Below are positions 43,316-54,688 of a stretch of 64,000 bases of DNA, piece by piece (positions within the stretch are counted from its first letter, which is position 1; each line of letters starts with the position of its first letter). The DNA lies in the NCBI GenBank assembly GCA_002633025.1, contig NMRB01001582.1, positions 46,487 through 110,486 on the forward strand. Reading direction: 5' to 3'. The position numbers and the translations under genes were made by a program. The notes under the pieces were generated by a model, which saw only the letters and a program-made list of their open reading frames with translations, had not been told where the DNA came from and did no database searches. The DNA is from Notospermus geniculatus. Lineage: Eukaryota > Nemertea > Pilidiophora > Heteronemertea > Lineidae.

Positions 43316-43590
43316 AAAGCTGACGTGAACGAACAAAAAGCCCCCATGCGACGAGCAAGAGAATTGCAAACGCCCTCCAAACACCTCAGACGAAGGCTCG
43401 GATCATGATAGACCCCACGACGCCAGGAGGGCGCCACCTTATTTACAATCAGGTAACAGAGCTGTCAACATCTCCGGATACCTCTAACACTATACTCAAA
43501 GAAAAAAAAATGTAGTCATTTAGACGGGATTCGAACCGCCGGCCTTCTGATTTGTAATCCACCACTCAATCCATTCGGCCAAGGAGCCAG
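43316..43590 (-). repeat. tRNA-derived SINE, minus strand
   Basis: On the minus strand there is a perfect A box TGGCCGAATGG and B box GGTTCGAATCC about 40 bases apart in a tRNA-like head, then a T-rich stretch, GATGTTGACAGCTC, AAATAAGGTGGCGCCCTC and a tail ending GGGGGCTTTTTGTTCG. The body matches 13590-13770. Confidence 0.8.
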
Positions 43591-43689
43591 CTGACAGAAA
43601 CATGATTTGTGTTTGTCATAGACGTAGGCCTTCGAATTACGTAATAATACTACAAATAAGAGAAAACATGATAAGTCTTCCAACAAGTT

Positions 43690-43860
43690 CGGTGGCCGAA
43701 TGGGGAACGCGGTGGAACAGAGATAACAATGCTCTGGTTCGATTCCCAGCTGGGTCAAACTTTTTTCTTTCAAAAAAAGTGTTCAGCAGGAGCTCACGAG
43801 AGGATGTTGACACCTCGTCAGCTCGAAGACAAATAAGGTGGCGCCCTCNTGTGCGTGGAT
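43690..43860 (+). repeat. tRNA-derived SINE, plus strand, different head
   Basis: A box TGGCCGAATGG and B box GGTTCGATTCC are followed by CCAGCTGGGTCAAA, AAAAAAAGTGTTCAGC, GATGTTGACACCTC and AAATAAGGTGGCGCCCTC. The head matches 13535-13580 rather than the neighbouring minus-strand SINE, yet the tail core is shared. A single N lies at 43849. Confidence 0.8.
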
Positions 43861-44332
43861 CGATGGTCAATCTGATTTCGAATATGATCTGGAAAAAACT
43901 TCTTCTAAGGCCGTTCCAGCCCCGATTTTTGAATTTCAGACGAAAACACCCAAAATTATTCAGTTTTCTGTTTTGACCCTTTTCAGACCACTAATTAAGC
44001 AATTGCTAATTAGTTATTTCAATTTTGAAAAATCGGGCCTCGAACGACCATAGAACTCGCCATGCTGCATCCATCACTACCTAAAATCCGGTCATTTGGA
44101 GCCGGCTGTACCCGTCATCGCCTCTGAAAACTTCATCTGGGACTTGCCATTGTTCATGAATAAAGTTACATAATCAGTCAATTATTGTGCAGTTTTTCAA
44201 TTCGGAGATCTGAAACAATACATAAACTCACAAATTTCGTTGGCAAAATAAACTTCGGTCGTAACACATTCGTGCAATTCAATTTCAAACGGACCTCAAT
44301 TGGATGCGTTCACTAACTCCCCCGCCACCTTA

Positions 44333-44464
44333 AAGGCTGATTCATACTCCGTCCGGATTTTGCGCCGACTATGATCAATTTCACTGCGTGTGCACATTCA
44401 CGTCGTGGAAACCTGCGATCAGTTTCATGCGCTTGACGGTCCGCAAGCGAGTATGAATCAGCCC
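44333..44464. mobile_element. MITE with TTA duplication, GGCTGATTCATACT ends
   Basis: AAGGCTGATTCATACTCCG and CGAGTATGAATCAGCCC are inverted; TTA flanks both sides. Confidence 0.8.
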
Positions 44465-44639
44465 TTATACAGTATGGCACATATGCTGATGTCAGGTCGA
44501 CCTTGCGACGGCACAAAACAGGCGGCGACTGACGTTTCGGGATCACTTTGCGTCTAAATAGTTCGGTCCATCCGATCAGGACATAGCGGACAAAAGCGCC
44601 ATTTTTGGCCCAAATGTCCCTTTAATATGGCACTTCAAT

Positions 44640-45192
44640 TCTAGAAGGGGCGCCCAACTCAGATCACCATGGTAACGAGAAAATTCATTTTGAAATTTAG
44701 GACACTGACTTTATCATTGAACCCAAGAACTGAGCTTTGTACAGGAAAATGGGACCCGATGTAGCTAACTTTTGAATGGTTGGATTTACACCCCATAAAT
44801 GTACATGTATTACCAACAGATAGAAACATGGTGCCTCGTACTCATAATAAGCATGTTTTTTAGTAATTTTTAACTGATTACGTAATTGGAAACGACGTTT
44901 TTATGTATTTTGACCCATTTTGTGTTAATTTACATAAAAAAACGTAATTTCTTATTACATAACTACTGAAAACAATTAAGAACATGTTTGCCTGCTTCTG
45001 AGGCACTATGTTTCTATCTGTAATACATTTACGGGATGTAAATCCCACCGTTCAAAAGTTAGCTGTACATCGGGCCCCATTCTCCTGTACAAAGCTCAGT
45101 TCTTGGGTCCAATGATAAAGTTAGTGTCCTAAACTTCAAAACGGATTTCCTCGTTACCATGGTAATCTGACTTGGGCGCCCCTTCTACCAGT
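44640..45192. mobile_element. Foldback family F, copy 3
   Basis: The arms run from CTAGAAGGGGCGCCCAACTC and CACCATGGTAACGAG to their complements at about 45160-45190, meeting near 44940. The interior matches copies at 33310 and 34680 (GAGCTTTGTACAGG, CCCCATAAATG). Confidence 0.85.
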
Positions 45193-45287
45193 CTACATTT
45201 TTTGAAGTATCATATTAAAGGAACATTTGGGCCAAAAATGGCGCTTTTGTCCAGTTTGTCCAGAATTTTCTCGTTGTTGACTCTACT

Positions 45288-45636
45288 AAAAGCCCTGTTT
45301 CCACTAGACCGATTTCCGCTGCCGTTTGCGGCGCGGGAGCGGTTTTCACATGCATTGGAATAAATTAACACGCCATGTATTGTTAAACCATCGAAGAATT
45401 ATCCAAAACCCCGTGAAAAAAAACCGGGGCGGAAACCGCAGCGGAAACCAGGTGTGAAGAGAAAGAATGTGCTAGGAAAAACTGTCCGGGGAACAAAAGA
45501 TCCTATTGTTACATTCTAATCTCTGACAATTGGTTTCTATACCCATACCGCTTAATCCGTCATTCAACAATAGAAGTGGACACTTTTTACAGGGGGACAC
45601 TATTTACTGCTACACCTGTCTAGTGGAAACAGGCCT
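45288..45636. mobile_element. MITE, AAGCCCTGTTTCCACTAG ends
   Basis: The left end AAAAGCCCTGTTTCCACTAG and right end CTAGTGGAAACAGGCCTTT are inverted, with a palindromic GC-rich interior (GGTTTCCGCTGC words). Confidence 0.75.
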
Positions 45637-46099
45637 TTAGCCACGACGGCGTGGAACAAATCAGTCGCCGATATGGTGTGACGTGACTGCAGTTGCCTTT
45701 CACCTGGAGTGTGCAGGTTGCAGCTCTTTTCACTCTTATTTTCTTCATTCCAGACTTTGACCTACCGGTACCGGTATTCTAATTTACACAAACCGTAACT
45801 TATAAAACTCCTTTCTTTCAGCCTAATTGCTCGCCTACTAATAACAGACCTTCTCTGTATTTTCAGGCCTTTTCTTTGCAATCAGCTCTAGCACCCCAAA
45901 ATGGGGCCTTTCTATTCAATTCTTTTGGTCAACCTAAACTTTTCACGCCTTGCTACTTTTAGCTCACCGGGGTGAGCTATTACGATGGTGCAGCGTCCGT
46001 CGTCCGTCGTCGTCCGGCGGCGTCCGTCGTCGTCGTGTTCCGTTAGCAGGGCACGTTTCGTAACCGCCAGAGCTATTGATCTGAAACTTGGTACATATA

Positions 46100-46316
46100 T
46101 AGAGGTTTCCCACGTGACGTCATCAAGGTCGCGTTGGCCGTCAAATTGACCACGTGTTTCCTGAAGGAACGTCACGATGACGCGATGACGTTATTTTGGG
46201 TCGTGTCTCGTCGCGTCAGGCGGAACGTCAATCCACGTGTAGCACCCTATTGACGCCAGTTTGCGTCATTTTGACGGCCAGTCACATGACTTGATGACGT
46301 CAGTGGGATTCCTCTA
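46100..46316. mobile_element. 217-bp MITE with TA duplication
   Basis: The ends TAGAGGTTTCCCACGTGACG and the complement-like CGTCAGTGGGATTCCTCTA are inverted. The uninterrupted site ACATATACCCCTAGG exists at 8060, so TA is duplicated here. Confidence 0.85.
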
Positions 46317-46375
46317 TACCCCTAGGTCAGATGACCCATGACACCAAGTTTCGGTCCGATTCGACCCTTAGCTTG

Positions 46376-46390
46376 GCCACCAGGTGGCGG
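46376..46390 (+). promoter_or_regulatory. CTCF-like core motif
   Basis: GGCCACCAGGTGGCGG matches the vertebrate CTCF core CCASYAGRKGGCRS at all 14 positions. Whether the factor of this species binds it is unknown. Confidence 0.35.
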
Positions 46391-46519
46391 AAACCGAATA
46401 CACTAGAAGTGCAATAACTCCTGAACTAATGACTAGATCTTCTCCAAATTTTTATCATAGGTGTATCTAATAAGGATACATAACAAATTTAACGGGTTTT
46501 TGATTTGACGTACTTTTCA

Positions 46520-46534
46520 AGGTCACAGAGGTCA
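46520..46534 (+). promoter_or_regulatory. DR3-type nuclear-receptor half-site pair
   Basis: AGGTCACAGAGGTCA consists of two perfect AGGTCA half-sites three bases apart. The complement recurs with one mismatch at 7821-7835. It is part of a mobile element, so function is only a possibility. Confidence 0.3.
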
Positions 46535-47340
46535 AAGTTCGACAAAAGTGACGAACCTGCAACAGTTTGTCATTATTTCACCAAGCGACTTCATATCTTG
46601 CATAAACATGCATTGGAGGGGTACCTTTAAAAATACCAAGTTTCGGCCCGATTGGGCATCCAATATGGCCGCCAGGTGGCGTAACCTGAAAATCAAATAA
46701 CTGCTATTACTCAGGAACGACTTGACGTAGAGTGCTCAAATTTGATATTTACGTCCCTCTAGATGACCTTTACATGCATGTCGAATTTCGGCCTGATTTG
46801 ACTTCCAACATGGCCACCATGTGGCGTAACTCAAAAATCATCAAAGTGCTTAACTCAGGAACGACATAACCCAAAGTGCTCCAATTTGCTATGTGGCACC
46901 CTGCAGATGACCTTTATGTGCATGTGAAGTTTCGGCCTTATCGGACATCCAATTGGCCGCCAGGTGGCGTAACCCGAAAATCATCAAAGTGCTGTAACTC
47001 GGGGACGACTTGACCCAAAGCGCTCCAATGTGCTATGTGGCCCTCTGCAGATGACCTTTATGTGCATGAGAAGTTCTGGCCCAATCGGACATCCAATATG
47101 GCCATCAGGTGGCGTAAACCGAAAATCGTCAAAGTGCTGTAACTCAGGAATGACGTGACCCAAAGCGCACCAATGTGCTATGTGGCCCCCTGCAGATGAC
47201 CTTTATGTGCATGTGAAGATCCGGCCCGATCGGACATCCAATATGGCCGCCAGGTGGCCACCCAAATCATCAAAGTCCTACCCGGGAATGACTTGACCCA
47301 GATTGCTCATCCCTCTGTCATTAGACTGTTATGTCCAATA

Positions 47341-48395
47341 CGGTGAGCACATGGTCCATGGACCATTTCATTTCAGGGTTTCTTCATCATAAGTAAAATC
47401 CACAATTAGGATACAGCTCATTCACCTGGCATGTACAGTACTACAGTAGAAAGTGCCTAAGGAAGACCCAGGTTACCTATACTGTCATAAAAAAAGACTA
47501 GCAAATACTTTTACTTCAGATTTGTACAGCATTGCCTAGTGCACTTGTATTGCAAAATTCAAGTAAAAGCATTGACTAGGCTTAGTGACCAAGTGGCTGA
47601 CTCCTAACCACATTTTCATCAGTGATACATACATGTACACTCTTGCTTATAAAATGGAATATTCTGAGAGTTTCATTCATTTCCAATGAACGTTTTTTTT
47701 TAGCTCAGCTGACCAAAGGTCAGCAGAGCTAGTCAAATAACTATTTATTGGCGTGAAGCGTCAGTCCGTCACTCCAGCCGTCAAACTACGCCCGACGTTC
47801 TGTAACCGTAATAGCCAGAGACTCTGGTGAATCTCTGCTAGGAAACCGAAAATCGGCCCGTTTCAACCCAAACAAAGGACACCAGGGGGCGTCATAGGAA
47901 AACCATGTTTTGGCCACTAGCTCGCTCCATTGATAAATGACTTCGACAAACTCACCAGCACTGGGAAGGGGATCAATGTGCGCATAATATAGGGGGCGTG
48001 GTGTCCAAAAAACCACCTCGGAAGATTTTTAAAATTTCCCGCACTTCCGCGAGTGCTGACGACAATCTGGCCGAATGCTCTACGAAGGCTAATTGTGTTC
48101 ATAATGGCGGCTGGCAGAGAACTGAATTGAATTGAACTATGCCCATGATCATCATAAAAAAATCCCTACGGTCGTATACGCAATCATACCTGAGTGGAAC
48201 TTCAGACTATCTTTAGTCAATAACTGAAATTATTTTGCATCGAAACGAAATGAGTGGGTTCGAAATATGACGATAGATATCTGATATGACGACAATTGCA
48301 TGACGACAATTCCGATCGCTTTATTTCCTCAATCATGGAGATCTTCAAAACCACAAAACCACAGCGCCTTTATTGTAGATCGGCGTCGTTGTATG
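47341..48395. other. Repeat-derived intergenic DNA
   Basis: No gene is seen. 47700-47900 is another fragment beginning TTTAGCTCAGCTGACC, with ACACCAGGGGGCGTC at 47878-47892. Confidence 0.4.
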
Positions 48396-48399
48396 CAAG

Positions 48400-48490
48400 C
48401 AGTCTTCGGGGCGAGTACAGAAAGAGGCTGGCGAATCGATCAGAGGGTTGTGGGTTCGAATCTCGCTGCCATCACAGATTATTTTTCGTT
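48400..48490 (+). repeat. tRNA-derived SINE fragment
   Basis: GAGGCTGGCGAATCGATCAG and a B box GGGTTCGAATCTC (about 48452) make up a tRNA-like region; the acceptor-stem pairing is poor. Confidence 0.55.
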
Positions 48491-49550
48491 TTTTCTCATT
48501 TGGCAGCTGTGCTGAGATCTTTTCTGTTCAAGAGCGTGGTGGCAAATGAAACCAACTGTGACCGTCCGAGAGGGTGTATCGTTTTCAGAGGTAATTTGGA
48601 AGTGCCTTGTGGCTGTTCGTAATTTCTACCTCTGCCGCTTGGGGTTTATATCTATTAAGTTCAGCTTTAAAGCCAGACACTATGGACAGATGGGTTATAA
48701 TCGACGAGCCTAGTCTCGGTCACCCAGCCGCTGTTTCAAATCTGGGGAACCGTAGCAGTACTGTGTGGCTAGCTGCGCAAGACTACACACAGCATTGGGG
48801 ATTCCCCAAGGGGATTCCCAAAACCTCGATGCAAGATAATGCTATAATATGTGGTTCTATGGTTCTATACACTACGCACGCCTGTAGATGAGGTTGCACT
48901 ATTATTTCGGCCGAACTGGAGAGTGAGTAGCGGTGCATAGTGTGCGGCTTTAACGACGAATGGATATGAGAATCTTGGTGCAATCTCTTATTGAATCGAC
49001 GGCACCTCTTTCACCGCGCGATCTTGGTTTTATTTATCGGCTTTATCATTGCTTTCGTCATTTTCGAGTCTCTGACTCTGGCCGTTTTCGGAGCGTTCGG
49101 CAATAAAAATTGCTTATATTCCACATGTTTAGAGAGTTTGATGTGTCTTTAATTTTGATTGGGGCTACATGTATCAACGACGGCGAGATAGGGAATTCTT
49201 GGTGTAATCAACTGAAGTCGATGGCACCTTGCTCTCCACAACGGCCCAACAACGACTGTCATATTTTCTTTTATTTTTCATTTCGTGGAAAACCTACAAC
49301 AGACCAATTCTGTCCCTCCCGTGGCTTATCCTTCCTCAGCGAAGTGAATGTTGAACTCTCACAGACAGTCAACAAACTAGGCCTACATGTAGGCCTATTA
49401 CTGAATGGCAGATAGCACCACCACATCAGTTGAACTATGCCCTTGCTCACTTCATCCACCATTATCCAGGTTCCCATCTTTGCCCCTCCACTCCTGCGGT
49501 GCCACTAGGCCTACTTCCATTCTCAGGTGCGTCAGGAGAAATGCCCCCAT
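48490..49550. other. Intergenic DNA
   Basis: No gene or clear repeat is seen. A palindrome CCCCAAGGGGATTCCC lies near 48800. Confidence 0.35.
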
Positions 49551-49554
49551 GCAA

Positions 49555-51010
49555 GACTGATTTTGGATTCTGCTCCATAACATGGGAACCTTTTGATTAA
49601 TCAACTTCATATTTTACAGGCATACTAATGAGTGTCAGAGGGTGCACCATGTCAGTTTTAGTTCTGCTCCAACTTCCACTTAAATGTGGCCGCCTGTTGA
49701 TCTTGGATTTTGCATTCTCCTCCATAACTTGAGAACCGCTTAGTCAATCAACTTCAAATTTACATGTAGCAACATAGTGATATGGGTCAGAGGGTGCACC
49801 ATATCAATTCTAGGTACGATGCAACATTCAGTATGGCCGCCTGGTGGCCATCTTGGATTTTGCATTCTGCTCCATAACTTGAGAACCGCTTGGCCACTCA
49901 ACTTCAAATTTTACATAGCGACATAGTGATATGGGTCAGAGGGTGCACCATAACAATTCTAGGTACGATGCAACATTCAATATGGCCGCCTGGTGGGCAT
50001 CTTGGATTTTGCATACCTCTTCAATCAACGTGGGTCAGTGAATTTCATATTTTGATTTGAACCACAGTGATATGGGTCAGATGGTGCAGCATCAATTTTG
50101 GTGCGCTCCGACTTCCGATATGGCCGCCTGGTGGCCATCGTGGATTTTGCATTCTGCTCCATTACTTGAGAACCACTTGGTCAACCATATTTTAGAGCCA
50201 TAGTGATTGGTCAGAGGGAGCACCATATCAATTTTAGGTCTGCTCCAACTTCCAATATGGCTGCCTGGTTGCCATCTTGAATTTTTCATTCTAACTTGAA
50301 AACTGCTCGGTCAATCAACTTCATATTTTAGACGCATAGTGATATGGGTCAGAGGGTGCACCATATTAATTTTAGGCCTGCTCCAACTTCCAATATGGCC
50401 ACGTGGTGGCCATCTTGGATTTTGCATTCTGCTCCATAACTTTAGAACCGCTTGGTGAAACATATTTTAGAGCCATAGTGATGGGTCAGTGGGAGCACCA
50501 CATTAATTTTTGGTCGGCTCCAACTTGCAATATGGCTGCCTGGTGGCCATCTTGGATTTCGCATTCTGCTCCATAACTTGAGAACCACTTGCTCAATCAA
50601 CTTCATATTTTAGACGCGTAGTGAGGGTCAATCAACTTCATATTTTAGAGTTATAGTCATGATAGTGATATGGGTCAGAGGGTGCACCATATGAATTTAG
50701 GTGCGCTCCAACTTCCGAAATGGCAGCCTGGTGGCCATCTTTGATTTTGCATTCTGCTCCATAACTTGAGAACTGCTTGGTCGTCAATCAACTTCATATT
50801 TTAGAGGTATAGTGATATTGTGTCAGAGGGTGCACCACATCAATTTTTGCTCCAACTTCCAAAATGGCCGCCTGGTGGTCATATTGGATTTTACAGTCTG
50901 CTCCATAACTTGAGAACCACTTTGATCAACTAACTTCATATCTTCGAGGCATTTTGATATGGGTCAGAGGGTGCACCATATCAATTTCAGGCGTGATCCA
51001 ACTTCCAATA
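49555..51010. repeat. Tandem array, about nine units of 145-155 bp
   Basis: Units contain ATGGCCGCCTGGTGGCC, CATCTTGGATTTTGCATTCT, GCTCCATAACTTGAGAACC and GATATGGGTCAGAGGGTGCA. Copies are about 75-90 percent alike and several have internal deletions. It is clearly related in design, though not closely in sequence, to the array at 46640-47330. Confidence 0.88.
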
Positions 51011-52804
51011 ATCGCCAGTAGTTGCCCCATCTCTGATATTGCTTTCCGCTGTTTGTTAACCATAAAAAAGTGAAGTGTTTGTACTTGTCTCTCTTGTCCC
51101 GTGTCAACCTGTTGAGTTGGCAGGTCATTGTCAATGTCAGCTGAGCGCCAGGCCCATGGCCTCTCTTGTCTGAAATATTTCTGTGCGGGTTGTCGATTTC
51201 AATGAAACTTCATCAGCTGATGGGGACATTACAGGGGCAATGGTTGCTGTGGCTGATGTTCTGAAACCAGTGCATCGGGTATGTCGGGGATGTAGGGCGC
51301 TGCCCGAATTTGAGCATAGCATAGCAACTCCATTGTTCTGCGGTCCCCCTGGAATCATTTCCTATGGGGATCATAACAATGCAGACGGCAGCACATACAA
51401 GTAGTATGTGCTTTCGTGTCCTTTCAGCTAGACGCACCATTTTGCACCACTCGGGGATCTCCTCGTGGAAAGGCATGCCCTCCTTCATTTGGACAACCAT
51501 TCACGCAACATTTTTGATGGCATTTTCGATGAATATTTCACTTTAAAACGAGCAGTTCTGCATCAACAGCAGCCTACACAAATGGCTTTCAATGAAGGAG
51601 TGACTGCAGCGCCTCTAGTGTCAGGACTGAGTTGTTCCTCAGCGCCTCCTTTTGTTTTAGTACCTCCGGTTCCTCATTATATTGTTTCACATTGTGTGTC
51701 GTCTATTGTGCTTTATTTTGTATACCTATTCATATTAACTGAGACAAAATCAATTATAATCTTGATTGAAATCAATGAAACTGGATAAGCATTTTATGAA
51801 CAGTATTGATTTTTTGACGTTTTTTTTGCTATTATTGAAATCGGCTTTGTACTTCTGCCTATTTTACCATTGTTGGGAAATAGATGATGAAAGAAACCAC
51901 TTTGTTACTGATATTGATCGCGAAAGTTTGTGTTGAGGAAGGAACAAAGCGAAACCTTGCTATTATGTAGTTCAGTGAATACTCGACGAACGTGACGAAT
52001 ACAGCCTGCAGGATAACCTGAACACTAGTCAAGGTAATCTCACTGAGCTGCTACCGGTATGGTAAGTTACTGGCTAACCGCAGTTAATTCTTCTTGCTTC
52101 AAGTACGCATCACTTTTTGCCAACATCCCAATAAAGCAGACATACCAGTGCAGGCGGCCAACACAGTGAGAAAAATGTTCACGGGGCACGACTTTTAGAA
52201 CACAGTTATTTCTTTATTTCCTCCTGATAAGAATATACAAAATTGGAAAAAGAAAACAAAATATTTACAAATACAGTGGAAATAAATGCAACCAAACCGG
52301 AAAGAGAGATAATGGTTATTATCTTCCTAATAAAGCTATAAGGCTAGTTCATAAATTAAGGTAAGGCATACTATCCTTCATTCTGCACTGCACTGCTACC
52401 TTTAAAAGCTGTAGATTGTCTTCGAAATCTATCTCCAGCCTTTGCATACCTAATAGAGTTTCACACATTGTCTCGTCATCAAAATTCCACAAATCAGTAC
52501 TCACTTTCACTGAACAATCGTCTACAACTCTTTCCCAAAACAAATTACGATGTTCACTAAAAGCTGTAAAAGCTTTTCAAACACTGTTCGCATATACGTG
52601 GGGTATCCGATTTTACAATAGTATTGAGACTAGCCAAGAAACCATAATTTCTCTTACGTTTAGGATCATGATGGAGCTGCTATCCATAGCATCGATGGAT
52701 ATTCTAAGGTTTTCTCAATACGCAAAATTCTATGCAAATTTTCACTTTCACACTCGGAAACAAAGTAAAGGTTTTCTAGCTCCGTTGTTATACTTCTGAC
52801 GGTA
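51011..52804. other. Intergenic DNA
   Basis: No gene is supported. Several short open frames lack splice or domain evidence. Confidence 0.35.
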
Positions 52805-52805
52805 T

Positions 52806-53323
52806 ACAGTAAATGGTAAACTCGAGTTTAAACCACCGGTTCATTATGTTCATAAGCACACCCACAATCGAAATGGGAGTGAATAAAACATAACAAGTGT
52901 AAAGGCCCGTTTCCACTTGAGCGTTTTACGCCGCGTTTTGACGCTTTCCCATTGTTTGTAAGCAGAGCGGCGGAAAATAACAAAAGATTTGACGCATCAC
53001 GCGGCGTAAAACGCTCTAGTGGAAACGGGCCTTTATGCTGGAATCGGCGGCTCAAGACCTAGGCTGCCCTGGATTGAGCAACTGATTAATTGAAGCCTAA
53101 AATCCATTTCCACCCTGTATGAGGCCACAAAGAGAATTGGATCAGACAAGGGCCAGTTTCACCTAGGCCTTATAACCAACTATTCATTCCAGCGTGGGGT
53201 TGTGATTGGACGAGCGATTCCAGCCATTCAGCATAATACTTGTTATGTTTTATTCACTCCCATTTCGATTGTGGGTGTGCTTATGAACAACATAATGAAC
53301 CGGTGGTTTAAACTCGAGTTTAC
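52806..53323. mobile_element. Foldback with about 80-bp arms
   Basis: TAAACTCGAGTTTAAACCAC...GGAGTGAATAAAACATAACA (52810-52897) pairs with 53238-53323. The left arm is followed by the MITE at 52901-53033. Confidence 0.85.
52901..53033. mobile_element. MITE, AAAGGCCCGTTTCCACTTG ends
   Basis: The left end AAAGGCCCGTTTCCACTTGA and right end CTAGTGGAAACGGGCCTTT are inverted, with inner GCGTTTTACGCCGCG and its complement. Confidence 0.88.
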
Positions 53324-53608
53324 TATATTTCCAACTCGGTTTACTGGGAAATGAACCTGAGGTCATTAATTCCTCAAGGAAATTAATACAGCTATACTTG
53401 TTGAGAGTGGCGATGATGTGCGGGATATAGCCCAGACTCTTCCTGTCCGACTGCGCCGATATTACAGAAAAGTACCGTGTTGTGAAAATTTGCCTAGCAA
53501 CAGATTTTCAACAGGAAAGTTTGGGTTGGTGGAGGTAGTCGTAAGATTCAGTTTCGCGTACACCGGTAGGTGATCAGAAGTGTTGTTGACATCGTCTTCA
53601 ACCACTTG

Positions 53609-53683
53609 AGGGGTAGCATAATGGTAGATGGAACAGCTTAGGTATAATACAAGCTGTTCCACTTACCATTATGCTACCCCTCT
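53609..53683. repeat. Short palindrome AGGGGTAGCATAATGG
   Basis: AGGGGTAGCATAATGGTAGA and its complement TACCATTATGCTACCCCT enclose about 25 bases with GGAACAGCTT/AAGCTGTTCC. Confidence 0.8.
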
Positions 53684-53689
53684 ATATTA

Positions 53690-54680
53690 AGGCATTATTA
53701 GAACTTAGAAAATTTTTATGACATGGACTCGCGTCGAGGTAAGTTGAATTCTCCCATGGTCTATCAGTGTCTTTGGCGATGCATCTGACGGATCAAAGGT
53801 ATACACGGGCCCGTTGCATGTAGCGCTAGCTGGGACTGACCGGAGACCCACACGACACAAGAAAGCATCAAATGCCCGGGTTCTTCGACAATTCGGTGCT
53901 GTTAATCCTCGTTCATTCGAAGTTCTGGCGTTAAAATCTCGGACGGACAATATGATGACAACAATAATTTGCATATGATTAGGTTTTTACCACACGTTCA
54001 CTAATTACGAGCGAGAGTTAATAGAAGTTACGCCGTGTGATTTGTTTCTGGTCGGCTGTTGTGAAAGTGCGGAATCGGGAACCAACGTGATATAACCGGT
54101 GTCTTGTCCAACCCATACATAGCCAGTGGTAACACCCAGGCTAGACTGATACCATGTCGAAACCTTAGCTGACAAAAATGGCCGCCATCTTTTTCACACT
54201 TGAGAAGCTGAACGTGCTGTTATAGCGGGACTACCCTTCACCAAGTAAGGTACCATGCTTCAACTCATTCTTTTATGCGCAGCAATGACTTCAATACCTT
54301 ATGGTATGTAGATAGATTTGAACAGTCTTGTCGAGCATGCATTGACACTAGATCATAATCCAACCTCGACACCATGAATTAGCGCTGTGGCATAGTGTAA
54401 ATTGATCGCGTCTGCAAACCTTTTAACGAAGTTGCCTGAACGCAAAGGTTACGTCGGCCGCCAGGATAGAGAGATCGTAATGCACACAGTGGCGCTTCCA
54501 TGATACATGTAAAATCAAAAGACCTTTTATTTATTTATTTGGAATATTTTCAATAGAGCGGGAAAAAGGCTGAGCTACTGAAAGTGGTCACGTAGCATTG
54601 TTCCCCATCTCCTTCGATAGACGTCGGTTCTTACATATGCAATACCGTCAGTTGCTATACACGTACAATTTCTTCAGTTT
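53690..54680. other. Intergenic DNA; possible reverse-transcriptase-like scrap
   Basis: On the minus strand near 53710-53970 a frame (SVRDFNARTSNERGLTAPNC, later YTFDPSDASPKTLIDH) recalls the endonuclease domain of non-LTR retrotransposons (GDFNAR...T...SLIDH). It is short and isolated, so it is only a possible decayed fragment. Confidence 0.4.
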
Positions 54681-54688
54681 GCGAAGTA

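Larger units (their letters stand above)
45960..47340. mobile_element. GTCCGTCGTC-type tandem-array element
   Basis: The order is: terminal hairpin TTAGCTCACCGGGGTGAGCTA, a GTCCGTCGTCCGTCGTCGTC microsatellite, a unique part (46050-46620) and about four to five units of 146-150 bp (46640-47330) with ATGGCCGCCAGGTGGCGTAA. A MITE (46100-46316) is inserted in the unique part. It resembles Helitron-derived pearl/HINE elements. No coding sequence is visible. Confidence 0.72.

Noticed and set aside
43510-43590. A functional minus-strand tRNA gene
   Set aside because: The A and B boxes are perfect, but the anticodon arm and acceptor stem do not pair well and a SINE body follows.
49555-51010. Repeated ATGGCCGCC as a set of start codons
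   Set aside because: The frames that follow are short and not conserved between units; the motif is part of a non-coding tandem repeat.
51465-51788. 107-codon plus-strand frame with a hydrophobic C-terminus
   Set aside because: Composition and codon pattern look non-coding, with no homologue or splice support.
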